From positions 1 through 15,446 of the forward strand of contig JAJYBO010000040.1 of assembly GCA_021778975.1 (NCBI GenBank): a stretch of 15,446 nucleotides of DNA. Direction: 5' to 3'. Within the stretch, counting starts at the first letter, position 1, and every line of letters begins with the position of its first letter. The notes below the pieces were generated by a model. The model worked only from the letters and a program-made list of their open reading frames with translations, was not told the origin of the DNA and made no database searches. Both the position numbers and the translations under genes were made by a program. This document shows, in pieces, positions 1 through 7,728 of this stretch. Source of the DNA: Deltaproteobacteria bacterium (lineage in GTDB: Bacteria; Desulfobacterota; Desulfobacteria; Desulfobacterales; Desulfatirhabdiaceae).

Positions 1-27
1 AAATCGTCAAACCATGTTGTGGGGGGG

Positions 28-2613
28 TCATTGGGGGAATTCCTTGAGGCGGTCTCTGGCATATTGCGCCCAGATTTCATCGGGAAAATTCCGTATCGTT
101 TCTTCAAAACAGGCGCGTGCGTTGTCGTTGTCGCGGATTTTCATATGGCATATGCCCAGATGATACCAGGCTTCGGCGGCTCTACGGGTTTCCGGATATG
201 TTTCCAACAACAGGTTCAGGCTGAGAATGGTATTCTTCCAGTCATTTTCCCGATAATAACACATGGCGTATAAAAAGCAGGCGTCATCCGACACGATTGT
301 CTGGGGATAGTCGTCCATCACTTTCCTGAACATCTTCCGGGCTTCCGGATACCGATGTCCGGTAAAAAAATCCACACCTTTGTCATAAGGGAGCGTCGGA
401 TAGCCGGGAGCATGAAATGCCAGTAAGTATCCCATCATCACCAGCACGGCCACCATGCCGACAACTATAAATCGGGCGCTCCAGATATAGCCGCGCCGAA
501 ACCGCCATATCGAAGCCCGGCGATGGAAGAACACCGCCCCCAACAAACAAAAAATAGCGGCGCATGTCATCCCGGCTCCCAGATAATCCGGCCATGTTTT
601 TCCAAAATATAACCGCACATGAGAGGCAGTGGGAAATATCAACATGAACGCCGGAGACGCCAGATAGATACGGTCCGCGCCTTCGACTTTCCAATCCGGA
701 TGGTACGAGACCTTAATCCACAAGGGTTTTCCCACAGCCGCGCCATCCATCAGGATTTCATCGTCCTTAATAACTTCTCGGACGGATGGAATATTTTCGA
801 CAGGCTCATCCGGAAGATGTTTCGGATCGAACCGGTCTGGAATACTGAATCTATGGCGATCCCTTTCCGTGACGCCATTCTTGAACACCACAGGAATGGA
901 CAGATCTCCCAGCCGAAACCATTGATAGGAACGTTTCCGCCAATCCTGCATCGGCAGCAGAATGGGTTTGTGACGAACAGGCTCTACATACCGATGGGGC
1001 GCATTCACGATCTCAAAAACGGCATATGGCCCGAAACGTTTGCGGAATTTCAGCAGAGGATTTTTTTCCGCCGCTTCACGCGTCTTCGCCCCGGCAGTGA
1101 TCATATCGTTCACATTGAACACGTTTAAATGCGCAATGCCTCGCGCCAGATCGAACCGGGAATAGTTAAAGTCCGGCAGGGGGGTTGACGGCGTCCGGGA
1201 TATTTCGGACTGAATGTAGTAGATGAAGGGGCTGTTCAGGCTGGCCTGGATATAGACGCCTTCGAGTGTCGAACGCCCGGAAAACAGAGGAAGCGATTCA
1301 AAGGCGCGAACCGATCCCGCATGATCGTGAATCAAACTGTGTTCATACACCACGCGGGGGTCCTGTTCAGTTCCTTTCAAAAAGGTATTGATGCCGGAAA
1401 AAAATTGCCGATAGGGTTTCCTCTCGAACCCTTCATAATTGAATCGGCTCCAGCTTCGGATGGAATGCACCTGACTGTCTGTCCATAAGGAAGTCGCCAG
1501 CGCCACCACACACGCAACCACCACGGCGCCGGCGCGGGAAGGCAGCCGCAGTTTCGCCAGAATCGGGATGCCTCCGAGTATCAGACAAAACTGGAAAAAC
1601 GGCAAAAACCGGACATCCACGACCCCCAGGCGATATCCAATGGCATACAGTCCGGCACCGCAGGCCGTCATGTACCAGAGGAAGATCAGTGGTGTTGGAA
1701 CATTGCCGCGCCGTCGCCGGTACGCTGTCAGCGTCCAGACAATATGCACTGTATTCAGCAGGATGAACGGCAGGAAGATCAGGGGAAAAACCTCTGTCAC
1801 CACCTGCTTCAGCGTATAGAATATCCACAGAATGTTAAATCGGGTGGTATAGGGAAGAAACACCAGAAGCGGCAGCAACCAGACCCCCATCAGGAATATG
1901 GCCAGCAGGTGCATTTGTGTCAGTTTGATGAGGTTCTGACGAAACCGTCCGGGAATTCCCAGAAAAAACAGGGATACAACGCCGTCAAAAAGTAACGTGT
2001 AACCGTGGCAAAGCCCGATCAAGGCCAGAAGAACGCCACACATCCGGCAGTTCTTTTTGCCCATCATGCGGTCATACAGCAGCCCCAGCCACAGAATCGA
2101 AAGAGAAAAGGCGACGCCATAACAAAATTCTCCGGCCAGAGTACTGGAAACATTGCCGCCCCACATGGAATTGCCTTCATTCAGCAGAAATGCCAGACTG
2201 ACAGCCGCTCCTGCGACAGGTACGGGAAACGGCTGCCGTAACCATCTCAAAAACAACCAGGTGCAAACCGGAAGCAGGAAAACACCGGATATCGAAACCA
2301 GTTTAAAGGCTATCTGAAGCGGCATGACCCATGACAGGACGGCCATAGCCAGAAATGGAAGCGGGAAGTAGTTCTGGAGCATCGGAAACCCGCCCAGATT
2401 TCCCTGACACCAGCCCGTGATTTTACCCTGTGGCAACAGGTGATCTCTGAGATACTGCGCGGTAAAATAATGAGAGGCCATATCTCCGCCGGCAGTCGTC
2501 GTCAGGGAGAACAGGTCCCGGAACTCGATATAGGAGAGCAGAAAGAGCGCCATCCATGCCAGAAGAATGCCGTCAACCACGATCTCGGTGCGTTCGGACA
2601 GTTTGATATTCAT
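28..2613 (-). CDS. Polytopic membrane protein, PTPS-related/GT-C-like, with C-terminal TPR tail
   Basis: 861 residues. The N-terminal half is a chain of hydrophobic segments, the first at about residues 12-31 and many more to about 390. After the first helix comes a loop with AGGDMASHYF (D44, H48), then a Gly/Pro/Tyr-rich stretch and a long hydrophobic run. That pattern is typical of the bacterial '6-pyruvoyl-tetrahydropterin synthase-related' membrane family and resembles GT-C glycosyltransferases, whose first outer loop carries an acidic residue. Residues about 395-670 form a soluble, presumably extracytoplasmic domain, followed by two more helices (about 674-694 and 714-732). The last 120 residues (about 741-861) contain about three TPR-like helix pairs, for example around YPEARKMFRKVMDDYP. 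A lipid-linked sugar transferase or other envelope role is inference; no substrate can be named. The start has a weak Shine-Dalgarno but overlaps the stop of a tiny upstream reading frame. It is transcribed divergently from the propeller gene. Family assignment is from pattern memory only. Confidence 0.85.
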   Translation of the reverse strand: MNIKLSERTEIVVDGILLAWMALFLLSYIEFRDLFSLTTTAGGDMASHYFTAQYLRDHLLPQGKITGWCQGNLGGFPMLQNYFPLPFLAMAVLSWVMPLQIAFKLVSISGVFLLPVCTWLFLRWLRQPFPVPVAGAAVSLAFLLNEGNSMWGGNVSSTLAGEFCYGVAFSLSILWLGLLYDRMMGKKNCRMCGVLLALIGLCHGYTLLFDGVVSLFFLGIPGRFRQNLIKLTQMHLLAIFLMGVWLLPLLVFLPYTTRFNILWIFYTLKQVVTEVFPLIFLPFILLNTVHIVWTLTAYRRRRGNVPTPLIFLWYMTACGAGLYAIGYRLGVVDVRFLPFFQFCLILGGIPILAKLRLPSRAGAVVVACVVALATSLWTDSQVHSIRSWSRFNYEGFERKPYRQFFSGINTFLKGTEQDPRVVYEHSLIHDHAGSVRAFESLPLFSGRSTLEGVYIQASLNSPFIYYIQSEISRTPSTPLPDFNYSRFDLARGIAHLNVFNVNDMITAGAKTREAAEKNPLLKFRKRFGPYAVFEIVNAPHRYVEPVRHKPILLPMQDWRKRSYQWFRLGDLSIPVVFKNGVTERDRHRFSIPDRFDPKHLPDEPVENIPSVREVIKDDEILMDGAAVGKPLWIKVSYHPDWKVEGADRIYLASPAFMLIFPTASHVRLYFGKTWPDYLGAGMTCAAIFCLLGAVFFHRRASIWRFRRGYIWSARFIVVGMVAVLVMMGYLLAFHAPGYPTLPYDKGVDFFTGHRYPEARKMFRKVMDDYPQTIVSDDACFLYAMCYYRENDWKNTILSLNLLLETYPETRRAAEAWYHLGICHMKIRDNDNARACFEETIRNFPDEIWAQYARDRLKEFPQ

Positions 2614-2636
2614 AAATTATCGCCGGACAGTTCCAT
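2610..2636 (-). other. Possible 8-codon leader peptide upstream of the membrane protein
   Basis: Reading the minus strand, ATG at 2636-2634 opens a frame encoding MELSGDNL. It ends in a TGA whose first two bases are shared with the ATG of the 861-residue protein (ATGA). The main start has no good ribosome site of its own, so coupling through this mini-frame is conceivable. However, the GAGG before the mini-ATG is only about one base away, too close for a normal site. A chance frame of this length is common, so confidence is low. Confidence 0.15.
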
Positions 2637-2916
2637 TCCTCATCACCACCACATCACAATACATCTGAAACCTGGAGAAACAAAATAATTGTTGACTTAT
2701 CCGTTACATCATGTTTGATGAATAGAGAATTTTGACGGCTTCGTAAAATGTCCGCATGCTGCGTTGCGCTGTGTCCTTCGTCATTGTGGCGCGCCATTTT
2801 TTGATACATCCTCTCCGGGAAAAGGCCGGATTCACAGGCCCGACGTATTTCAAAGTTCACAAACTTCATACAACACCTTGAAGTCATTTTTTTAATTTAT
2901 TGGAAAGGAGTTGAAA
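2614..2916. other. Divergent intergenic region between membrane protein and propeller gene
   Basis: This 303-base stretch separates two divergently transcribed genes and should hold both promoters. I see a partial dispersed repeat (2731-2795) and a small inverted repeat AAGTT-CACA-AACTT at 2853-2866. A TTGACT hexamer lies at 2690-2700, but no convincing -10 box stands at the right distance. The last 30 bases are AT-rich and lead into a strong ribosome site. No further gene is visible. Confidence 0.5.
2731..2795 (+). repeat. Partial copy of the dispersed palindromic repeat
   Basis: About 65 bases beginning TTTGACGGCTTCGTAAAA match the reverse complement of the element at 12922-13046. The shared part includes the end sequence, the GCTGCGTTGCGCTG block and CCTTCGTC, with roughly ten mismatches by eye. 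Similarity stops near the GCGCGCC at 2790-2796, so only one arm of the palindrome is present and it cannot fold as the full copy does. This is a decayed or truncated copy. Confidence 0.75.
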
Positions 2917-2919
2917 ATG
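2904..2919 (+). promoter_or_regulatory. Ribosome binding site deciding the start of the propeller gene
   Basis: AAAGGAG at 2904-2910 is followed by TTGAAAATG. The open frame can be read from the TTG at 2911, but that codon directly abuts the Shine-Dalgarno. The ATG at 2917 lies six bases after GGAG, the usual spacing, so 2917 is chosen. Confidence 0.8.
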
Positions 2920-5073
2920 AAAGAACAATTTCATCATGGAAGGCGCATTCTGGTTTTGATTTGCCTGTATGGGGTTCTGTCCTCCATGAACGCCACTGCG
3001 TCGGAGAGATGGCCCATGTTTCGCAACAATCCCCTCCATACCGGTCAGAGCGCCAATCTGGGACCAACGACCAATGCGCTTAAATGGGCCGTGGATGTCA
3101 GTTCGTCTGCATCTTCAGGTAATTTTCTGTGTTCGTCACCGGCGGTGGATACATCGGGCGTCATTTATATCGGCGGCGGTTCATTGAAAGCCTTTTACCC
3201 CAACGGCAGCCTGAAGTGGGAGTTCAACCCCGGTGCAGGTGCATTCATGTCGTCACCGGCCATTGACAGCAACGGCGCCGTCTATGCGGCGGATTTGGCC
3301 GGAAGACTGTACGCCATTGATCAGACAGGTAAAGAAATGACGCGGGACGCCACGGGAAGCGCCATTTATTCATCGCCTGTCATCACATCCGACGGAATGA
3401 TTTACATTGGCTCCTACGATGGAAAGATACACGCCGTCCAGCCCAACTACACCACAAATGTCCTGTCTGAACTCTGGACATACCAGACCGCCGGCAATGT
3501 GACATCGTCTCCTGCCGTCGGAGCGGACGGAACCGTCTATGTAGGTTCAACGGACGGTTTTTTCTATGCACTCAACCCGGCGACCGGAACCATAAAATGG
3601 AAATATAGTTCTTCCGGCGTCACCACCATTGATACCGCTGCTACCGCCACCGACTTCCCCACGAATTTAACCTACAGTTCTTCCGGCGTCAGCACGCTGG
3701 GCGCCATCAATTCATCGCCGGCAGTGGATGGATCCGGCAACATTTATTTCGGAACCGATCATATGGTGGCGGCTCTTGATTCGAATGGTAATAATAAATG
3801 GAATTTTACGCCTACCGTCGCTTCCAGTTTCGATGCTTCTCCTGGAATCAGCCCTGATGGTTATGAGGTCTATGTGGGAGCGCGTTCTGCAACAGGGGGT
3901 GCGCTGTATGCGCTGTACGCGAGCGATGGCAGCGTCAAATGGTCCTATCCCTGTGGCGGCGTTCTATCATCACCTGCTATCGGTGCGGATGGACTGATCT
4001 ATTTTGCGGATACAAATGGAAAAATCATTGCCCTAAATCCAGATGGCACAGAGAAGTGGACATTTGATTCTGGTCTGGCCACATCGTCATCACCGGCCAT
4101 AGGATCCAATAAAACACTCTATATCGGATCCTATTGCAGCTTTTTGGGAGCATTCGGGCCCCCATCAACGTATATTCAATTGCCGGCGGCCTCTGCAACA
4201 ACGCCTGTGGTGAACGCCTATCGCATCATCGGCATTCCGGTTCTACCGTCGGATACCGATACATTCAACACCCTCGCAGGCTTCTGGGGAAGCGGCTATC
4301 AGCCGGGGCTGTGGCGGGTGTATGCTTACACAGGCGGCGCCTACACGGAGATTACGGGTTCCGGCAAGGATTATATTAATTATGGCAAGGGCTGGCTCAT
4401 CATTTCCAAAGACGCCAAAGAGCTTGAGATATCGGGGACTCCCCTGACCGCCGATTTTTCGATATCTGTCGCTTCAGGATATAATCTTGTGGCATGCCCG
4501 TTTCAGGACAAGTCCGTTACCTGGCAAAGCGTTGTCAATGACAGTAGCAACACATTCCTGACACTCGGATCCACCCTGTATGATTGGGATGGCTCCGGAA
4601 ACTTCGTCGCCGCCACCACGATGTATCCGGGAAAAGCCTATTTTGCCTGGGTGGGAAATTCAACCGGCGGAACGCTTTCCATCAAACGCACAACCGCCGC
4701 GTCGCAACAAACCGAAGCGGCGGCACCTCGCGGCGTGTCGGGCAATCAACCGCCGCCACCCGCCGGCCCCGGAGCGTTGATCAACATTGTATCTCCCGAC
4801 AGTCATGCAACATGGATTGCCGGAAACATCTTTCCGATCCGCTGGAAATCTTCCGGAATCACGCCCGAAGGCTTTGCCGATACGGTTTCGATAGCCCTTT
4901 CAACGGACAGTGGCGACACTTACCAGATTCTTGAAAACGGATATTCCGATTCAGGACGTTATGACTGGCATATTCCCAGCGACGCTGCATCGAATCATTG
5001 CCGGATTAAGGTGACATCATCTCTGTACCCGGGGATATCTGGCATATCGGATGTATTCACCATCCGGCAATGA
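2917..5073 (+). CDS. Secreted PQQ-type eight-bladed beta-propeller protein with Kre9/KNH-like C-terminal domain
   Basis: 718 residues from ATG 2917. A basic start and hydrophobic stretch (about 9-27) ending near NATA-SERW look like a cleavable signal peptide. Residues about 30-420 hold eight repeats of the form SSPA(V/I)..DG.(I/V)Y.G....L.AL...G..KW.F, the signature of PQQ-like (BamB-type) propellers. Two blades are separated by an insertion in which YSSSGV is duplicated. Residues about 435-591 contain two similar halves, starting YRIIGIPV and YNLVACPF, each ending in a Pro/Tyr-Gly-Lys core. A Pro/Ala-rich linker (about 600-620) leads to a Kre9/KNH-like (Ser-Thr-rich anchor) beta domain at about 622-718. 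There is no transmembrane anchor and no lipobox. No PQQ-dehydrogenase active site is evident, so a binding or scaffold role is likelier than catalysis. The stop overlaps the cyclase start, implying co-translation and joint function. The ligand is unknown. Confidence 0.9.
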   Translation: MKEQFHHGRRILVLICLYGVLSSMNATASERWPMFRNNPLHTGQSANLGPTTNALKWAVDVSSSASSGNFLCSSPAVDTSGVIYIGGGSLKAFYPNGSLKWEFNPGAGAFMSSPAIDSNGAVYAADLAGRLYAIDQTGKEMTRDATGSAIYSSPVITSDGMIYIGSYDGKIHAVQPNYTTNVLSELWTYQTAGNVTSSPAVGADGTVYVGSTDGFFYALNPATGTIKWKYSSSGVTTIDTAATATDFPTNLTYSSSGVSTLGAINSSPAVDGSGNIYFGTDHMVAALDSNGNNKWNFTPTVASSFDASPGISPDGYEVYVGARSATGGALYALYASDGSVKWSYPCGGVLSSPAIGADGLIYFADTNGKIIALNPDGTEKWTFDSGLATSSSPAIGSNKTLYIGSYCSFLGAFGPPSTYIQLPAASATTPVVNAYRIIGIPVLPSDTDTFNTLAGFWGSGYQPGLWRVYAYTGGAYTEITGSGKDYINYGKGWLIISKDAKELEISGTPLTADFSISVASGYNLVACPFQDKSVTWQSVVNDSSNTFLTLGSTLYDWDGSGNFVAATTMYPGKAYFAWVGNSTGGTLSIKRTTAASQQTEAAAPRGVSGNQPPPPAGPGALINIVSPDSHATWIAGNIFPIRWKSSGITPEGFADTVSIALSTDSGDTYQILENGYSDSGRYDWHIPSDAASNHCRIKVTSSLYPGISGISDVFTIRQ

Positions 5074-7301
5074 AACGCCGCCACCGATGGGAAATATTGG
5101 TGGTGGCCATCTCCACCGTGATGATGGCCGGTCTGCATTTTTATGTGGTTCCGTTTCTGGAGTTTGTCGAGCTGAAGGCATGGGATCTTCATTTCCTGGA
5201 ACGCGGGGTCGTCAAGCCTTCCGGAAAGGTTGTGTTTGTCACAATTGATGAGGAAAGCATCAACCAGGAAGGCCGGTGGCCCTGGCCCAGGCGGAATATC
5301 GCACAATTGTTCAAAGCGGTGCAGGATTATGGCGCACGGGTGATCGGGCTGGATATGGGGTTCTTTGAAGATGACCTCAAACTTCGCCAGCATGCCATGA
5401 TGGACGTGAAAGCCCTGCTTCAGAACGACCCTTCTTTTGCCGACAAGGCGTTGGTCGCCCAGATTGACGCGCTTGCCGGCAAAGAAGACGATGATGTGAT
5501 TCTCTCCAATACCATCCGACAACTGACGGTTTCCCTGGTTCTCGGACATTTTTTTTATTTTGATGACAACACGTTTCATCCCCCGACCCCGCCTCCGGAA
5601 GTCCTCGACAGGGCCAGTATCACGGGCGTTCGGATCATCCACGAACCGCCCGCAGGCACATTGAACGATGCCGTTGGCATGGAGATCAATATTCCCATCA
5701 TCGAACAGGCGGCTTCGTTCATGGGCAGTTTTAACGTCTTCGCGGATCCGGATGGCGCCGTCCGCTGGATGCCGCTGGTCATTCGATATGAAAATCGCCT
5801 TTTCCCATCACTGGCGCTGGAGACACTGACCGCGGGCTTTCCGGAACACCCGGTGACTGTCACGTTGGACCGTCAGGGAGTCCAATCCATTCACTGGGGA
5901 CCGATTTCCATCCCCACCAACAATCGGGGCGAAATTCTGGTCAACCATTATGGCTCCGCCTATCTTTTTCCCCATTATTCGGCGACACGCATCATGAGAC
6001 ATACGGCGCCGGCGGATTGCCTCAAAGGCCGCGTTGTCGTCATCGGCAACACCACAGAAGGTCTTCATGACATGAGACCCACCCCGTTTTTTCCAGCCTT
6101 TCCGGGTGTCGAACTTCATTGTGCGGTCATTGAAAACATCATGAACCAGCAGTTTCTCAGCCGCTCCGACCGTACCACGCCGTTTTACGATATTATCGCC
6201 ATCGTTGCATGCGGTATGGTGTTTTTCGGCATTTCTCTGCTGTTTCATGGCATTTCCCCTTTGACCGCTACTGCCGGCGTTCTGATTGCCGGTTATATCG
6301 CCGTCACGCACTATGCGTTTCTGCATGATGGTATCTGGCTCAACCATGTTTATCCGGTGCTAAACATAATAGTGTGCTACATGGGCGTTTCGGTCCACCG
6401 ATATCTGACGGAAGAGCGGGAGAAACGCATGATTCGCCAGACCTTTGGCCTCTATGTACACCGCTCCGTCGTCGAAGAAATGTTGGAACATCCGGAACAG
6501 CTCAAACTTGGCGGTGAAAAGAAAGAATTGTCGGTGCTGTTTTCAGATATTCGGGGATTTACAACGCTTTCCGAGGAAGTGCCTCCGGAGAGGCTGGTAC
6601 CTCAGTTGAACGAATATCTGACGCAAATGACACAAATCGTTTTCGATCAGCATGGCACCCTCGACAAATATATCGGAGACGCCATCATGGCCATCTTCGG
6701 CGCACCGCTGAGGCAAACGGACCATCCGTACAGGGCCTGCTGCACAGCGCTCGATATGATCCGGCATCTCAAAAACCTTCAGAATACCTGGCAGCAGCAG
6801 GGAAAACCCGTTTTTCATATCGGCATCGGGATCAACTCCGGAGGAATGATTGTCGGCAACATGGGATCCGAAAACAGATTCGACTACACGGTTCTGGGAG
6901 ACAACGTCAATCTGGCATCCAGACTCGAAGGCCTGACGAAAATGTATGGTGTCCCCATCATCGTCAGCGAAATGACCTGGGAACAGGTCAAAACGCAACT
7001 GATCGGCAGAGAACTGGATATTGTGCGGGTCAAAGGCAAACACCATGCAGTACGCATCTATCAATTGTTGGGCAGAATCGGTGAACAGGATTCTTTTGAA
7101 ACGCCGCTGCGTGTATATCAAAGAGGTGTGGCATGTTTCAGAAATCGTAACTGGGAAGACGCCGAAAAACTGTTCAAACGCGTCGAAGACTGGTGGCCAG
7201 ACGACCCGCCGTCACGCCTCTATCAACAACGATGCAGAGAACTGCTCGAAAAACCACCCACAGCGGACTGGAATTTTGTGACAGTTCTGGATCATAAATG
7301 A
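5070..7301 (+). CDS. CHASE2-domain class III adenylate cyclase
   Basis: 743 residues. An N-terminal helix (about 8-28) leads to a large extracytoplasmic CHASE2 domain (about 30-350; VVFVTIDEESI and RVVVIGNTTEGLHD are typical). Three helices follow (about 372-443), then a cytoplasmic class III cyclase domain (about 485-665). The catalytic set is complete: metal-binding D493 (FSDIRGFT) and D537 (YIGDAIMAIFG), adenine-type K533 and D605, and transition-state residues N614 and R618 (NVNLASR). These residues indicate ATP to cAMP conversion rather than GTP. A 70-residue tail (about 675-743) with FRNRNWEDAEKLFKRV resembles a single TPR helix pair and often follows this architecture. The ATG shares bases with the upstream stop (ATGA) and lacks its own strong ribosome site, so expression should depend on translation of the propeller gene. 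The CHASE2 ligand is unknown. The family call is secure and the sensing partner is inferred. Confidence 0.96.
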   Translation: MKRRHRWEILVVAISTVMMAGLHFYVVPFLEFVELKAWDLHFLERGVVKPSGKVVFVTIDEESINQEGRWPWPRRNIAQLFKAVQDYGARVIGLDMGFFEDDLKLRQHAMMDVKALLQNDPSFADKALVAQIDALAGKEDDDVILSNTIRQLTVSLVLGHFFYFDDNTFHPPTPPPEVLDRASITGVRIIHEPPAGTLNDAVGMEINIPIIEQAASFMGSFNVFADPDGAVRWMPLVIRYENRLFPSLALETLTAGFPEHPVTVTLDRQGVQSIHWGPISIPTNNRGEILVNHYGSAYLFPHYSATRIMRHTAPADCLKGRVVVIGNTTEGLHDMRPTPFFPAFPGVELHCAVIENIMNQQFLSRSDRTTPFYDIIAIVACGMVFFGISLLFHGISPLTATAGVLIAGYIAVTHYAFLHDGIWLNHVYPVLNIIVCYMGVSVHRYLTEEREKRMIRQTFGLYVHRSVVEEMLEHPEQLKLGGEKKELSVLFSDIRGFTTLSEEVPPERLVPQLNEYLTQMTQIVFDQHGTLDKYIGDAIMAIFGAPLRQTDHPYRACCTALDMIRHLKNLQNTWQQQGKPVFHIGIGINSGGMIVGNMGSENRFDYTVLGDNVNLASRLEGLTKMYGVPIIVSEMTWEQVKTQLIGRELDIVRVKGKHHAVRIYQLLGRIGEQDSFETPLRVYQRGVACFRNRNWEDAEKLFKRVEDWWPDDPPSRLYQQRCRELLEKPPTADWNFVTVLDHK

Positions 7302-7357
7302 CGATGGTGTTCTTTTCCAAAGGGCAAAACGTTCGTTCAAAGCCAGTCACTTTGTTG

Positions 7358-7386
7358 TTGACAAGCTGTTTCCGGGGCTTTATCTA
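7358..7386 (+). promoter_or_regulatory. xseB: Candidate sigma-70 promoter of xseB-ispA-polA
   Basis: A perfect -35 hexamer TTGACA (7358-7363) stands 17 bases before TATCTA (7381-7386), a weak -10 box (three of six). It lies in the gap between the cyclase and xseB and would put the start of transcription near 7393, inside the first hairpin. Spacing is ideal and the -10 box poor, so confidence is moderate. Confidence 0.4.
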
Positions 7387-7387
7387 T

Positions 7388-7408
7388 CCTCCACGCTTCG
7401 TTTGGAGG
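7388..7408. repeat. Inverted repeat at the predicted transcription start of xseB
   Basis: CCTCC at 7388-7392 pairs with GGAGG at 7404-7408. Inside it ACG (7393-7395) pairs with CGT (7399-7401), leaving a CTT loop and a two-base bulge. The hairpin straddles the inferred start of transcription, so it could be an operator or the first stem of the leader RNA. Confidence 0.5.
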
Positions 7409-7437
7409 CGGTTCGATTTTAACCTTCCACGTCACCC

Positions 7438-7457
7438 TTCCCCCGCAAGCGGGAGGA
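7438..7457. repeat. GC-rich hairpin just before the xseB ribosome site
   Basis: CCCGC (7442-7446) and GCGGG (7449-7453) form a perfect stem around an AA loop. The stem extends outward over TTC/GGA with one mismatch. It ends about six bases before the AAGGA (7463-7467) that serves xseB. No T-run follows, so it is not a classical terminator. It resembles short REP-like palindromes seen in many genomes. Confidence 0.55.
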
Positions 7458-7476
7458 TGTTTAAGGACTATGCCGA

Positions 7477-7728
7477 ATGGCAAAACAATCATTTGAAACG
7501 GCTTTGAAGCAATTGGAGCAAATCGTCAGGGAACTTGAAGCCGGCGAATTGCCGCTTGAATCCGCCATGAAAAAATTTGAGGATGGCATTCAACTGTCCC
7601 GATTCTGTGCTCAGAAACTGGACGAAACGGAACAGCGAATCACCCTGCTGCTTCAGGATTCTTCAGGTGCGGTGCAGGAAATACCTTTTGACGGCAATTC
7701 GGTTTCATCTTCGGACGCTATGCCATGA
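7477..7728 (+). CDS. xseB: Exodeoxyribonuclease VII small subunit
   Basis: 83 residues, the usual size of XseB (about 70-85). It has the family core FETALKQLEQIVRELEAGELPLE followed by a second amphipathic helix, MKKFEDGIQLSRFCAQKLDE. Together these form the helical hairpin that binds the coiled-coil region of XseA. The complete enzyme degrades single-stranded DNA in the cytoplasm to short oligonucleotides during repair. The start at 7477 follows AAGGA by nine bases. The last ten or so residues are Ser/Asp-rich and not conserved. The stop overlaps the ispA start (ATGA), the common xseB-ispA pairing. xseA is not in the window, so the large subunit must be encoded elsewhere. Confidence 0.95.
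   Translation: MAKQSFETALKQLEQIVRELEAGELPLESAMKKFEDGIQLSRFCAQKLDETEQRITLLLQDSSGAVQEIPFDGNSVSSSDAMP

Noticed and set aside
20..36. Run of seven and five G residues at the window edge (possible G-quadruplex)
   Set aside because: Only two G tracts are present; four are needed, so no quadruplex can be claimed.
619..1128. Plus-strand frame opposite the membrane protein gene
   Set aside because: Antisense to a convincing coding frame, no ribosome site and no recognisable domain.
28..2613. 6-pyruvoyl-tetrahydropterin synthase activity
   Set aside because: The 'PTPS-related' family name is historical; the protein is a large polytopic membrane protein with no pterin-enzyme active site.
2911..2916. 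TTG start for the propeller gene
   Set aside because: It directly abuts the Shine-Dalgarno; ATG at 2917 has proper spacing.
5808..7121. Minus-strand frames opposite the cyclase (5808-6347, 6543-7121)
   Set aside because: They mirror the conserved CHASE2 and cyclase codons and have no features of their own.
5070..7301. Guanylate cyclase or diguanylate cyclase
   Set aside because: No GGDEF motif, and the adenine-type K533/D605 pair indicates ATP as substrate.
7298..7507. Frame of 69 codons spanning the cyclase-xseB gap
   Set aside because: It runs through both hairpins, overlaps xseB and has odd composition; it is better explained as leader DNA.
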